This document shows, piece after piece, positions 1-7,526 of a stretch of 12,669 nucleotides of DNA (position 1 is the first letter of the stretch; every line of letters starts with the position of its first letter). The DNA comes from Bacteroidota bacterium. GTDB lineage: Bacteria > Bacteroidota > Bacteroidia > UBA7662 > CANHCV01. The translations under genes were made by a program, and so were the position numbers. The stretch spans positions 1 through 12,669 of the forward strand of contig JAIYBD010000158.1 of assembly GCA_027488715.1 (NCBI GenBank), in the 5' to 3' direction. The notes below the pieces were generated by a model. The model saw only the letters and a list, made by a program, of their open reading frames with translations. It did no database searches and was not told the origin of the DNA.

Positions 1-3000
1 ATGAACCTCGATGTTTCTCCTGACGGAAAAACCATCATTTTCGATTTGCTCGGTGATATTTATTCCATGCCCGTAACCGGTGGCAAAGCAACTCCGCTCC
101 GCACTGGAATTCCTTTCGAGGTTCAACCCCGATTCTCCCCCGATGGAAAATGGATTTCGTTCACTTCCGATGCCGGTGGCGGCGACAACATCTGGATGAT
201 GAAATCCGATGGAACCGGCGCCAAACAAATCACCAAAGAATCCTTCCGATTACTGAACAACGCCGTGTGGACTCCCGACGGGGAATACCTCATCGCCCGC
301 AAACATTTCACCTCCGGCCGCTCTTTGGGGGCGGGCGAATTGTGGATGTACCATAAAACCGGAGGGTCGGGCATTCAGCTCACCAAACGCAAAAACGACC
401 AGCAGGACTTGAATGAACCTTCCGTTTCCGCCGATGGTCGTTACGTGTACTTCTGCGAAGACATGTATCCCGGCGGTTATTTCCAATACAACAAAGACCC
501 GAACAACCAGATTTTCGTAGTAAAACGCTACGACCGGGAAAAAGGAGAAACCAAAACCATCCTTTCCGGACCCGGTTCGGCTTGCCGCCCCACCATCGCC
601 AAGGATGGAAAAACACTGGCCTTCGTAAAACGAGTACGCACCCAATCCGTGCTATGCCTCTACGATTTATCGACCAATAAAACTCAATCGTTGTACGACC
701 AGCTCGACAAAGACCAAATGGAAGCCTGGTCCATTTTCGGAACCTATCCCAATATGGCCTTTTCCCCCGATCAAACCCATTTGTTTTTTTGGGCTGGCGG
801 AAAAATTAAAAAAATCAACCTGAGCAATAAAGAAGTAACCAACATTCCATTTGAGGTGGATGCCAAAATTCCCGTTCGCGAAGCCCTTCACTTTAAAAAC
901 CAAGCCTTCAAGTCCGAAGTTCAGGTCAATGTGGTGAAAAATGTTCAACGCTCACCCGACGGAAAATTCATCTATTTTCAAGCCCTCAGCAGCATTTGGA
1001 AAAAAGAACTTCCCAAAGGGATTCCAACTTTGGTATATGAGGACAAAAATGCCCTACTATTTGAGCCTCAATTATCAGCCGATGGGAAAAAGATGGTCTT
1101 TGTTACTTGGAACGATGAAAGCATGGGAAGCATTCAATGGATTGATTTATCCAGCAAAAAAGTAACTACCCTGGTAAAAGATGGGATTTTTAGAGAACCC
1201 CAATTTTCGCCCGATGGAACCAAAATTTGCTACCGCAAAGACGGAGCCGATGGCGATTTGGGAATTCTTTATTCCAACGATCCCGGCCTTTATGTGCTTC
1301 CGCTTCAAGCCGGCGCAAAACCGCAACTCATCACCGAAGAAGGATTTGACTTGCTTTGGAAAAATAACCAAGAGATTTACTTTCAAACCTATGGAGGAGA
1401 TGGAAAACTCTTCAAATCCATCAACATTCAATCCAAAGAAGAAAAATCACTTTTCACGTCAACCTACACCAATTCCTTTGTTCCAAGTCCAGATGGAAAA
1501 TGGATCGCTTTTAAAGAATTGTATAAAGTGTACGTTGCTCCCTTGCCACAATCGGGGAAAATTTTCAATCTCAACAGCGATGTATCCCAAGTACCCTTGT
1601 CGTTGGTTGCCCCCAATGGCGGAGTGAATTTACACTGGACCGCCGATTCGAAAACGCTTTCTTGGACACTGGGCTCCAACTATTTTTCGGCCGACATGGA
1701 GAAACGTTTCCCCTATTTGGGTAAGGTAGATTCGGTTATTCCGGTAGATACGTTAGGAATAGAAATCGGATTGAAGGAAAAAGCGGATGTTCCAACCGGT
1801 AGAACTTATTTAACGAATGCCCGCATCATCACCATGAAAGGAAATGAAGTGATTGAAAATGGAACCATCGTAATTGAAGGAAATAAGATTATTCAAGTAG
1901 GTAAATCTTCCGATATCATCATTCCCGATGTGGTGATTGGCATCGATCTAAAAGGGAAAACGGTAATTCCTGGCTTGGTGGATGTTCATGCTCACGTTGG
2001 GCATTTTGGCGACAATTTTTATGCCCAAAAACATTGGCCTTACTATGCTAATTTATCGTATGGTGTTACAACTACCCACGACCCATCGACCAGTTCGGAA
2101 CGTGTTTTCGGACTTTCAGAATTGGTGCAAACGGGAAGAATGGTGGGTCCGCGTGTATTCTCTACGGGTACCATTTTATACGGTGCCGATGGCGATTTCA
2201 AAGCGGTGATCAACAGCTACCAAGATGCCTACTTCGCTGTGAACCGCACCAAAGCCTTTGGCGCTTTCAGTGTAAAAAGTTACAACCAACCCCGTCGCGA
2301 ACAGCGCCAACAAGTGATTGAAGCCGCCAACCGACTTGGAGTTCAGGTGGTTCCAGAAGGCGGCTCCTTCTTCTACCACAACCTTTCGCAAATCATGGAT
2401 GGACACACGGGCATTGAACACAATGTTCCCATTCAAACTTTGTACAACGATGTGGTGACCCTTTGGTCAAAAACGAAAACCCACTACACCCCTACCCTCA
2501 TTGTTGCTTACGGAGCCATGAATGGTGAAAATTATTGGTACCAACATACCAATGTTTGGGAGGAAAAGCGTTTATTGAATTTCACGCCGCGTTCGGTGAT
2601 TGATCCGCGTTCTCGCCATCGCACCATGATTCCGGAAGAAGAATACGAGAACGGACACATTGCCATTGCGAAACACTGTAAAAAACTTGCTGATGCTGGT
2701 GTAAAAGTCAATTTAGGAGCTCACGGTCAGATTCAAGGCATTGGAGCCCATTGGGAAATGTGGATGTTGGCGCAAGGAGGCATGAGTTCCTTGGAAGCCC
2801 TGCGATGCGCCACCCAAAACGGGGCCGATTACCTTGGCATGGGCGATCAAATTGGATCCATTGAAGCTGGTAAACTGGCCGATTTGGTGGTGATTGATGG
2901 CGATGTATTGAAAGATATTCGTCAATCGAAAAACATCACCCATACCATGATCAACGGAGTTCTTTACGATGCAAATTCCATGGATCAAATGAATGGAAGT

Positions 3001-3099
3001 GGTAAAAAACGCACACCTTTTTACTGGGAATTGCCCGGCTGCCAGGATAGCGGCACCTTGCATCACGGAAGTCAAAGCAAATGTTCCTGCCGTCATTAA
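1..3099 (+). CDS. Beta-propeller (TolB/WD40-like) amidohydrolase, 5'-truncated by window edge
   Basis: This is a metal-dependent hydrolase of the amidohydrolase superfamily with an N-terminal propeller; the substrate is unknown. At least ten repeats of the S-P/A-D-G-K type followed by a short beta strand fill residues 1 to about 585, enough for more than one propeller. The hydrolase domain starts near residue 600. Its visible motifs are the strand-1 H663-A-H665 metal motif after VIPGLVD, GVTTTHDP, K759 in SVKSYN (candidate carboxylated lysine), H793, H807 in GIEHN and GAHGQ around H908. The usual late Asp ligand is not obvious and GAHGQ sits in that area. Base 1 happens to be an ATG, but family members carry further N-terminal sequence before this point, including the export signal, so the gene almost certainly starts upstream. 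After a WE pair where I expect relatives to end, the protein has about 23 extra residues with three Cys and three His. The domain call is firm; the substrate is not. Confidence 0.9.
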   Translation: MNLDVSPDGKTIIFDLLGDIYSMPVTGGKATPLRTGIPFEVQPRFSPDGKWISFTSDAGGGDNIWMMKSDGTGAKQITKESFRLLNNAVWTPDGEYLIARKHFTSGRSLGAGELWMYHKTGGSGIQLTKRKNDQQDLNEPSVSADGRYVYFCEDMYPGGYFQYNKDPNNQIFVVKRYDREKGETKTILSGPGSACRPTIAKDGKTLAFVKRVRTQSVLCLYDLSTNKTQSLYDQLDKDQMEAWSIFGTYPNMAFSPDQTHLFFWAGGKIKKINLSNKEVTNIPFEVDAKIPVREALHFKNQAFKSEVQVNVVKNVQRSPDGKFIYFQALSSIWKKELPKGIPTLVYEDKNALLFEPQLSADGKKMVFVTWNDESMGSIQWIDLSSKKVTTLVKDGIFREPQFSPDGTKICYRKDGADGDLGILYSNDPGLYVLPLQAGAKPQLITEEGFDLLWKNNQEIYFQTYGGDGKLFKSINIQSKEEKSLFTSTYTNSFVPSPDGKWIAFKELYKVYVAPLPQSGKIFNLNSDVSQVPLSLVAPNGGVNLHWTADSKTLSWTLGSNYFSADMEKRFPYLGKVDSVIPVDTLGIEIGLKEKADVPTGRTYLTNARIITMKGNEVIENGTIVIEGNKIIQVGKSSDIIIPDVVIGIDLKGKTVIPGLVDVHAHVGHFGDNFYAQKHWPYYANLSYGVTTTHDPSTSSERVFGLSELVQTGRMVGPRVFSTGTILYGADGDFKAVINSYQDAYFAVNRTKAFGAFSVKSYNQPRREQRQQVIEAANRLGVQVVPEGGSFFYHNLSQIMDGHTGIEHNVPIQTLYNDVVTLWSKTKTHYTPTLIVAYGAMNGENYWYQHTNVWEEKRLLNFTPRSVIDPRSRHRTMIPEEEYENGHIAIAKHCKKLADAGVKVNLGAHGQIQGIGAHWEMWMLAQGGMSSLEALRCATQNGADYLGMGDQIGSIEAGKLADLVVIDGDVLKDIRQSKNITHTMINGVLYDANSMDQMNGSGKKRTPFYWELPGCQDSGTLHHGSQSKCSCRH

Positions 3100-3105
3100 T
3101 TCGAT

Positions 3106-3113
3106 TATCTTTG
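3106..3113 (+). promoter_or_regulatory. Putative Bacteroidota -7 element for pssA
   Basis: TATCTTTG matches the Bacteroidota TAnnTTTG -7 consensus exactly and ends 4 nt before the pssA ATG at 3118. A weak TTC at 3084-3086 lies 19 nt upstream, at -33 spacing, in place of the usual TTG. With the normal distance from this element, transcription would begin at or next to the start codon, so the mRNA would be leaderless or nearly so. The match is direct; activity is inferred. Confidence 0.55.
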
Positions 3114-3117
3114 CAGC

Positions 3118-4200
3118 ATGTTTACGGTCCCTAATCTCATTACTTTACTGAATTTGGTTTGCGGTGTTTTTGGCATCGCTTTGATGATTCAAGAACGTAC
3201 GGTAGAAGCTTCCATGCTCATCGTTTTGGCGGGAGTGATGGATGTTTTGGACGGATGGGTGGCTCGTAAGCTGGGTCAAACCTCTTCGATTGGAAAAGAC
3301 CTCGATTCGTTGGCCGATTTGGTGAGTTTCGGTGTCCTTCCAGGACTATTGTTGATGAACTACATCCAAGAAATTCTTTTGGCCAAGTTGTACAACGAAG
3401 CAACGGTGTCTTTTTCACGGGCAGAAGCCCTTCAAGACCCGTTGATGCTGTGGAAATACGTTGGGCTTCTTTTGCCCATTGCGGCCGCCCTTCGCTTGGC
3501 CAAATTCAACAACGACCCCCGTCAGGGAAAACATTTCTACGGTGTCCCCACTCCGATGGCGGCCTTGTTTGTGGCCGGAATAGCGAGCATGATTTTCGTT
3601 TTCTCCGTTGATCCCAACGATGAAAAAAACCTGAAACAGGTCTCATCCATTGAAACATTGAAAAAAAACGATCGCATCTTTATGTCGGTCGGAAAAACGG
3701 AAACAAGTACCGATCTATTTTGGAAAGCCGAAATCAAAGAATTGGCCGATTCGGGAATTCTGTTGGTGCAGGGGCCTAAAAAATACCGACTTCCCGTTGT
3801 TGAAATGAATCAGAAAATCTCTGGAGGTGAGGTGTATGTTAAAGCCACCGGATTTTTCAATGGTTATTTCTTTACGTTGACAGGTTTGATTTTATCGGCC
3901 TTATTAATTTCGATTTTGATGCTGGCGGAAGTTTCCATTCTTGCCGTAAAACAACTGCCCGAAAGGATTTGGAAAATTTCCTTTTTTGCCGGTTGGGGCA
4001 TTGTTCTCTTTGGCGGTGCTTTCCTACATTGGAGCATGGTTCCATCTTTTTCTCACCCCGAAGGAACGGGATGGCTCATTCGTTTAAGTTTAAATACACC
4101 AATCACGGCTTTGCTATCTGCCTTGCCGTTCGCGTTGGTTTTTCATCTCCTATTTTCATTGATTTATTTCTCGCTAAAACCTCAACAACATGAAATTTAA
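3118..4200 (+). CDS. pssA: CDP-diacylglycerol--serine O-phosphatidyltransferase with internal insertion
   Basis: This membrane enzyme makes phosphatidylserine from CDP-diacylglycerol and L-serine, the precursor of phosphatidylethanolamine. The complete CDP-alcohol phosphotransferase motif DG-x2-AR-x8-G-x3-D-x3-D is present at D45, G46, A49, R50, G59, D63 and D67. The N-terminus MFTVPNLITLLNLVCG and the later RLAKFNND and GVPTPMAALF segments are typical of the PssA branch. At 360 aa it is longer than common bacterial PssA proteins of about 230-280 aa. The surplus is a polar, lysine-rich stretch of about 80 residues (roughly 165-247) between two membrane segments, plus extra hydrophobic segments near the C-terminus. 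The start fits the -7 element just upstream. Its 3' end overlaps purS by 11 nt, so the two are probably co-transcribed. The family is clear; the role of the insertion is unknown. Confidence 0.92.
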   Translation: MFTVPNLITLLNLVCGVFGIALMIQERTVEASMLIVLAGVMDVLDGWVARKLGQTSSIGKDLDSLADLVSFGVLPGLLLMNYIQEILLAKLYNEATVSFSRAEALQDPLMLWKYVGLLLPIAAALRLAKFNNDPRQGKHFYGVPTPMAALFVAGIASMIFVFSVDPNDEKNLKQVSSIETLKKNDRIFMSVGKTETSTDLFWKAEIKELADSGILLVQGPKKYRLPVVEMNQKISGGEVYVKATGFFNGYFFTLTGLILSALLISILMLAEVSILAVKQLPERIWKISFFAGWGIVLFGGAFLHWSMVPSFSHPEGTGWLIRLSLNTPITALLSALPFALVFHLLFSLIYFSLKPQQHEI

Positions 4201-4441
4201 AGCTGAAATCGCTGTAATGCCTCACGATGCTTTGTTGGATCCTCAAGGAAAAGCCGTTCATTCTGGATTGACCAATTTGGGATTCCATGCTTTGAACGAT
4301 GTTCGCATCGGCAAACACATTACCCTTACTTTGGAAGCGAACGATGAAGCCGCTGCCTTAGCCCAAGCCAAAGAAGCTTGCGAAAAATTGTTGGCGAATC
4401 CCATCATGGAAGGATTTCGCATTTCGGTTCATGCCCTGTAA
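4190..4441 (+). CDS. purS: Phosphoribosylformylglycinamidine synthase subunit PurS
   Basis: This small subunit of FGAM synthase acts in purine biosynthesis. PurS bridges the small PurL synthetase and the PurQ glutaminase and is thought to help pass ammonia between them. The 83-residue length and the conserved segments MPHDALLDPQGKAV, VRIGKHITL and EACEKLLANPIMEGF identify it. The start lies inside the 3' end of pssA (11-nt overlap), and the stop TAA is followed at once by the ATG of the next gene, so translational coupling is likely. No purL or purQ is visible in this window, so its partners must be elsewhere. The reading frame is intact and full length. Confidence 0.93.
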   Translation: MKFKAEIAVMPHDALLDPQGKAVHSGLTNLGFHALNDVRIGKHITLTLEANDEAAALAQAKEACEKLLANPIMEGFRISVHAL

Positions 4442-5632
4442 ATGAATCGCTTTTTTAGCGTTTCCCTCTTTTTTCTTACTGGAACTTTCACCGTTCTGGC
4501 CCAAGACACTGTTTTCGCTCGGAAAACCCTTGAAATTCTTTACAGCAAGAAATTCGCCGTTCGCGGTTATGTTCACCACGGACAAGAACGCGCTGCAGAT
4601 TGGATTCTGAAGGAATTTGAAAAAGAAAAGCCTGCTCAAGTTGGAATTCAGGAATTCAACGACCAAGTCATCATCTTCAAGAAGAATCCCAGCTTAATCA
4701 TCGATGGAAAGAAGATGAACCTCGGTTCCGAATGGTTGCCCGATGCCGATGCGCCACCTCTTTCAGGAAATTTTAAGGTACAAATTCTCGATTCGAACTT
4801 CTTTGCTCATTCAACCCAAGTTGTTGGGAATAGCATTCTCTTCGCTCCTTCCTCTATAAGAGCAAAAGCGCAAAATTTCGCTCAAAAAAATCAAAGACCA
4901 CTGCTGATTTACGGCAATCAGCCGCCGTTGTGGACGGTGAAACGTTCGTTTTCGAAGTCGAGCGCACTTTATTGGAAAGGTAATTTTTCAGAACCTCCAA
5001 AAGATGTGAAGGTTTCCATTCACTCCAAAATTAAAAATCACACCTTTCAAAATGTTTGGGCAGTTCTTCCCGGAAAATCAGATTCCATCATTTTGATTTC
5101 GGCGCACTACGACCACTTGGGCCAATGCGGCCCGGTGATGTTCCCAGGCGCCAACGATAACGCTTCGGGAACAGCCATGATGTTGGATTTATTCCATCAT
5201 CTTTCCAAGGAATACCGACCTTACACGTATGTATTTTGTGCTTTTTCAGGAGAAGAAGCCGGATTATTGGGATCTTCTTACTTCGTAAAAAATCCGACCG
5301 TTTCCTTGGAAAAACTAAAGTTTGTGGTGAATTTAGACTTGATGGCAACGGGGGAAGATGGAATCACGGTGGTGAATGCCCATCAAGAAAAAGAAATTTA
5401 CCAGCGCATGTTGGAAATCAATAAGGATGTTGGCTTGCCTCAAATCGCAGCACGCAGCAACGCCCCCAATTCCGATCATTATCCGTTTACTCAAGCCGGA
5501 TATCGGGCCATTTTCTTGTATGCCCAAGGCCCCAGCGTGAAAGCCTATCACCATCCCGATGATGTACCTGAAAAGGTGCTTTGGAAGGGATATCACCAAA
5601 TTTTTCATCTCATTCATACCCTAATTCAATGA
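4442..5632 (+). CDS. Secreted M28-family zinc metallopeptidase (aminopeptidase-like)
   Basis: This is probably an exported zinc exopeptidase. Residues 1-20 form a signal peptide (hydrophobic core, likely cleavage at VLA|Q). The co-catalytic M28 set is complete: H222 and D224 in AHYDHLG, bridging D239 in GANDNASG, catalytic base E271 and ligand E272 in FSGEEAGLLGS, D299 in NLDLM and H346 in SDHYPF. Residues about 25-200 are less conserved and I cannot name a domain there. The length of 396 aa is usual for a one-domain M28 enzyme with an N-terminal extension. The ATG follows the purS stop with no gap, and the TGA overlaps the rsmI ATG (ATGA), so the gene sits inside a coupled cluster. Substrate preference cannot be deduced; related proteins include aminopeptidases and glutaminyl cyclases. 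Confidence 0.88.
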   Translation: MNRFFSVSLFFLTGTFTVLAQDTVFARKTLEILYSKKFAVRGYVHHGQERAADWILKEFEKEKPAQVGIQEFNDQVIIFKKNPSLIIDGKKMNLGSEWLPDADAPPLSGNFKVQILDSNFFAHSTQVVGNSILFAPSSIRAKAQNFAQKNQRPLLIYGNQPPLWTVKRSFSKSSALYWKGNFSEPPKDVKVSIHSKIKNHTFQNVWAVLPGKSDSIILISAHYDHLGQCGPVMFPGANDNASGTAMMLDLFHHLSKEYRPYTYVFCAFSGEEAGLLGSSYFVKNPTVSLEKLKFVVNLDLMATGEDGITVVNAHQEKEIYQRMLEINKDVGLPQIAARSNAPNSDHYPFTQAGYRAIFLYAQGPSVKAYHHPDDVPEKVLWKGYHQIFHLIHTLIQ

Positions 5633-6294
5633 GCGGACAAATCATTTTCGTACCTACCCCGATTGGGAATTTGGAAGACATGACCTTTCGCGCCATTCGG
5701 GTGCTGAAGGAGGCCGATGTTATCCTAGCCGAAGACACCCGAACATCGGGCAACCTGATGAAACATTTTGAAATCGGGACTCCCCTGAAGTCGTTTCACA
5801 TGCACAACGAACATCAGGCCGTGGGCTATTGGGTGAGTCAGGCCGTGGAAGGAAAAACCATCGCCGTGGTTACGGATGCGGGAACTCCGGGCATTTCCGA
5901 CCCCGGATTTTTATTGGTGCGTGAAGCGGTGAAAAACGGAGTTGAAGTATGGTGCTTGCCCGGAGCTACGGCCCTCATTCCGGCTCTGGTGGTATCGGGA
6001 TTGCCCACGGATTCGTTTGCCTTTTTGGGGTTTTTACCTCAGAAGAAAGGAAGGCAAACGGCCATCAAGAAACTTTTGGAAGAAACGAGAACGGTGGCCT
6101 TGTACGAATCGCCCCACCGCATCCACAAGTTGGTGGAAGAATTGATCGCGTTGGGCGGTGGTGAAAAAGAAATTTCCATTTCCCGAGAGATATCGAAAAA
6201 ATTTGAAGAAACCATTCGCGGAACGGTTTTAGAGGTTTCCGAACGAATCAAAGGAAAAGAGCTCAAAGGTGAAATGGTGGTGGTGATTCACTAA
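5629..6294 (+). CDS. rsmI: 16S rRNA (cytidine(1402)-2'-O)-methyltransferase
   Basis: RsmI uses S-adenosylmethionine to 2'-O-methylate C1402 of 16S rRNA in the decoding centre. The 221-residue protein shows the family hallmarks in order: VPTPIGNLEDMTFRA (8-22), ADVILAEDTRTS (29-40), VTDAGTPGISDPG (81-93), LPGATALIPALVVSGLP (110-126), LYESPHRI (158-165) and SREISKKFEE (185-194). I chose the ATG at 5629 because homology begins there and it overlaps the upstream TGA as ATGA. An in-frame ATG 48 nt earlier lies inside the peptidase gene. Near the C-terminus the protein ends without the extra segment found in some longer family members. The stop TAA overlaps the TAG of the convergent acetyltransferase gene. 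Confidence 0.94.
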   Translation: MSGQIIFVPTPIGNLEDMTFRAIRVLKEADVILAEDTRTSGNLMKHFEIGTPLKSFHMHNEHQAVGYWVSQAVEGKTIAVVTDAGTPGISDPGFLLVREAVKNGVEVWCLPGATALIPALVVSGLPTDSFAFLGFLPQKKGRQTAIKKLLEETRTVALYESPHRIHKLVEELIALGGGEKEISISREISKKFEETIRGTVLEVSERIKGKELKGEMVVVIH

Positions 6295-6830
6295 ATCCCT
6301 TCCCATTCTTTGGTGGCGATTCGATATTCATTCAAGTTTAATCCATTTTCCTCATACTCGTGAATCTTGGTCATTCCACATTTTTGGAGAATACGATTGG
6401 ACGCTCGATTTTCCACCTGAGCGGAAGCGTAGATTTCTTTCAGATTTAAAGCTTTAAAGCCATAGTCTAACGAATGCCAAGCCGATTCAAAGCCAATTCC
6501 ACGATTCCAAAATCTTTCTAAAAGTCGATACCCCACATCCACATATTCCAATTTTCCATTCAAGGGTTCTTTCACCAGTTTTAGGCCGGCCCAACCTACG
6601 AATTCTCCTGTTTCCTTCAACTCTACAGCAAAACGACCGAAACCATTTTCTTCCACTTGTTTTTGAACATGGGAAATGATGTTAATGAGAAATTCTCGAT
6701 CATTAACAGGATTATTTCCTAAAAAACGGTGAACGTTGGGATTGCTATCCAATTCCCACATTCCATCCAAGTCGGAATGCAGTAATGGACGTAAAATGAG
6801 TCGCGGAGTTTCAATCGAAATCATTTTCAT
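6291..6830 (-). CDS. GNAT-family N-acetyltransferase, RimJ/RimL-like
   Basis: This 179-residue protein probably transfers an acetyl group from acetyl-CoA to an amine; the acceptor is unknown. The start, IETPRLILRPL (6-16), is the classic opening of the RimJ/RimL-like acetyltransferase_3 group. The acetyl-CoA pyrophosphate loop is WNRGIG at 108-113, where W replaces the more general Q/R as is common in this group. Motif B follows as N141-x2-SN-x4-K-CGM (141-153). It lies 3 nt downstream of the sirtuin gene and is last in the minus-strand run. A second ATG two codons in is an alternative start. Proteins of this type acetylate ribosomal protein N-termini, antibiotics or small molecules, and sequence alone does not separate these. 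Confidence 0.85.
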   Translation of the reverse strand: MKMISIETPRLILRPLLHSDLDGMWELDSNPNVHRFLGNNPVNDREFLINIISHVQKQVEENGFGRFAVELKETGEFVGWAGLKLVKEPLNGKLEYVDVGYRLLERFWNRGIGFESAWHSLDYGFKALNLKEIYASAQVENRASNRILQKCGMTKIHEYEENGLNLNEYRIATKEWEGI

Positions 6831-6833
6831 GCA

Positions 6834-7526
6834 TTAATCAACACCCAAAAATTCCTTCAGAATCGCTACCCCTTTTCCGGCTCCTTCGGGAATGATGGTG
6901 ATGTGAGAAGGCGTTGGAGCCGGATTCGGATCGATGTAATACACCACCGCATCCGGCCGTGCCTCGTACAACAACCCGGCTGCCGGATAAACCTGCAAAG
7001 AGGTGCCGATGATAACCACATATTCGGCTTTTCGAACCCAATCGGCTGCTTCCTGCAATTTAGGAACATCTTCCCCAAACCAAACGATGAACGGCCTTTT
7101 CATGTGACCATGGGGACACAATTCATCTTCTAAAATCGGAGCATCCCCAATTTCTTCCACATATCCGCAGTATTCATCCATGCAACTCGCTTTTGAAAGC
7201 TCGCAGTGCAAATGAATTACCGTTTTACTTCCCGCTTTTTCATGGAGTCCGTCCACATTTTGGGTGACGACGACCACATCAAATTCTTTTTCTAAATCCA
7301 CCAAGCCCAAATGACCGGCATTGGGTTCGCACTTTAGGGCTTGGGATCGACGTTGATTGTAAAAATCGTGCACAAGGGCCGTATTATTTAAAAACCCATG
7401 GGGAGAGGCCACGTCTTCAATGCGATGATTTTCCCACAAGCCGTTGGCGTCGCGGAAAGTTTTAATGCCGCTTTCCGCGCTAATTCCTGCACCAGAAAGA
7501 ACGACTAAATGCGGTTTATTCGACAT
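6834..7526 (-). CDS. cobB: NAD-dependent protein deacylase, SIR2 family (CobB-like)
   Basis: Sirtuins remove acyl groups from lysine using NAD+. The 230-residue protein has the NAD-binding GAGISAESGIKTFRD (12-26), TQNVDGLHEKAG (88-99), the catalytic His H107, FIVWFGED (146-153) and GTSLQVYPAAG. The Y56-x2-R59 pair in FYNQRR matches the residues that bind succinyl/malonyl groups in SIRT5 and E. coli CobB, so deacylase activity beyond deacetylation is plausible. Two oddities are visible. The Gly that normally follows the catalytic His (HG) is Cys108. The zinc-site cysteines are irregular: C115, C120 and C137, with H139 as the only nearby fourth candidate. The start ATG lies 11 nt inside the 3' end of the preceding haem/copper protein gene, and the acetyltransferase follows after 3 nt. 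The fold is certain; activity with the altered HG motif is not. Confidence 0.92.
   Translation of the reverse strand: MSNKPHLVVLSGAGISAESGIKTFRDANGLWENHRIEDVASPHGFLNNTALVHDFYNQRRSQALKCEPNAGHLGLVDLEKEFDVVVVTQNVDGLHEKAGSKTVIHLHCELSKASCMDEYCGYVEEIGDAPILEDELCPHGHMKRPFIVWFGEDVPKLQEAADWVRKAEYVVIIGTSLQVYPAAGLLYEARPDAVVYYIDPNPAPTPSHITIIPEGAGKGVAILKEFLGVD

Noticed and set aside
1..3. ATG at the first base as the true start of the amidohydrolase
   Set aside because: The encoded protein begins in the middle of the first propeller strand and lacks any export signal; the coding frame must continue upstream.
1181..1627. 148-codon alternative-frame open frame within the amidohydrolase gene
   Set aside because: It lies in the same strand inside a strongly coding propeller, with a composition typical of an out-of-frame read.
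5581..5628. Upstream in-frame ATG for rsmI
   Set aside because: The 16 extra codons lie within the peptidase gene and have no family similarity. The ATGA overlap at 5629 is the natural start.
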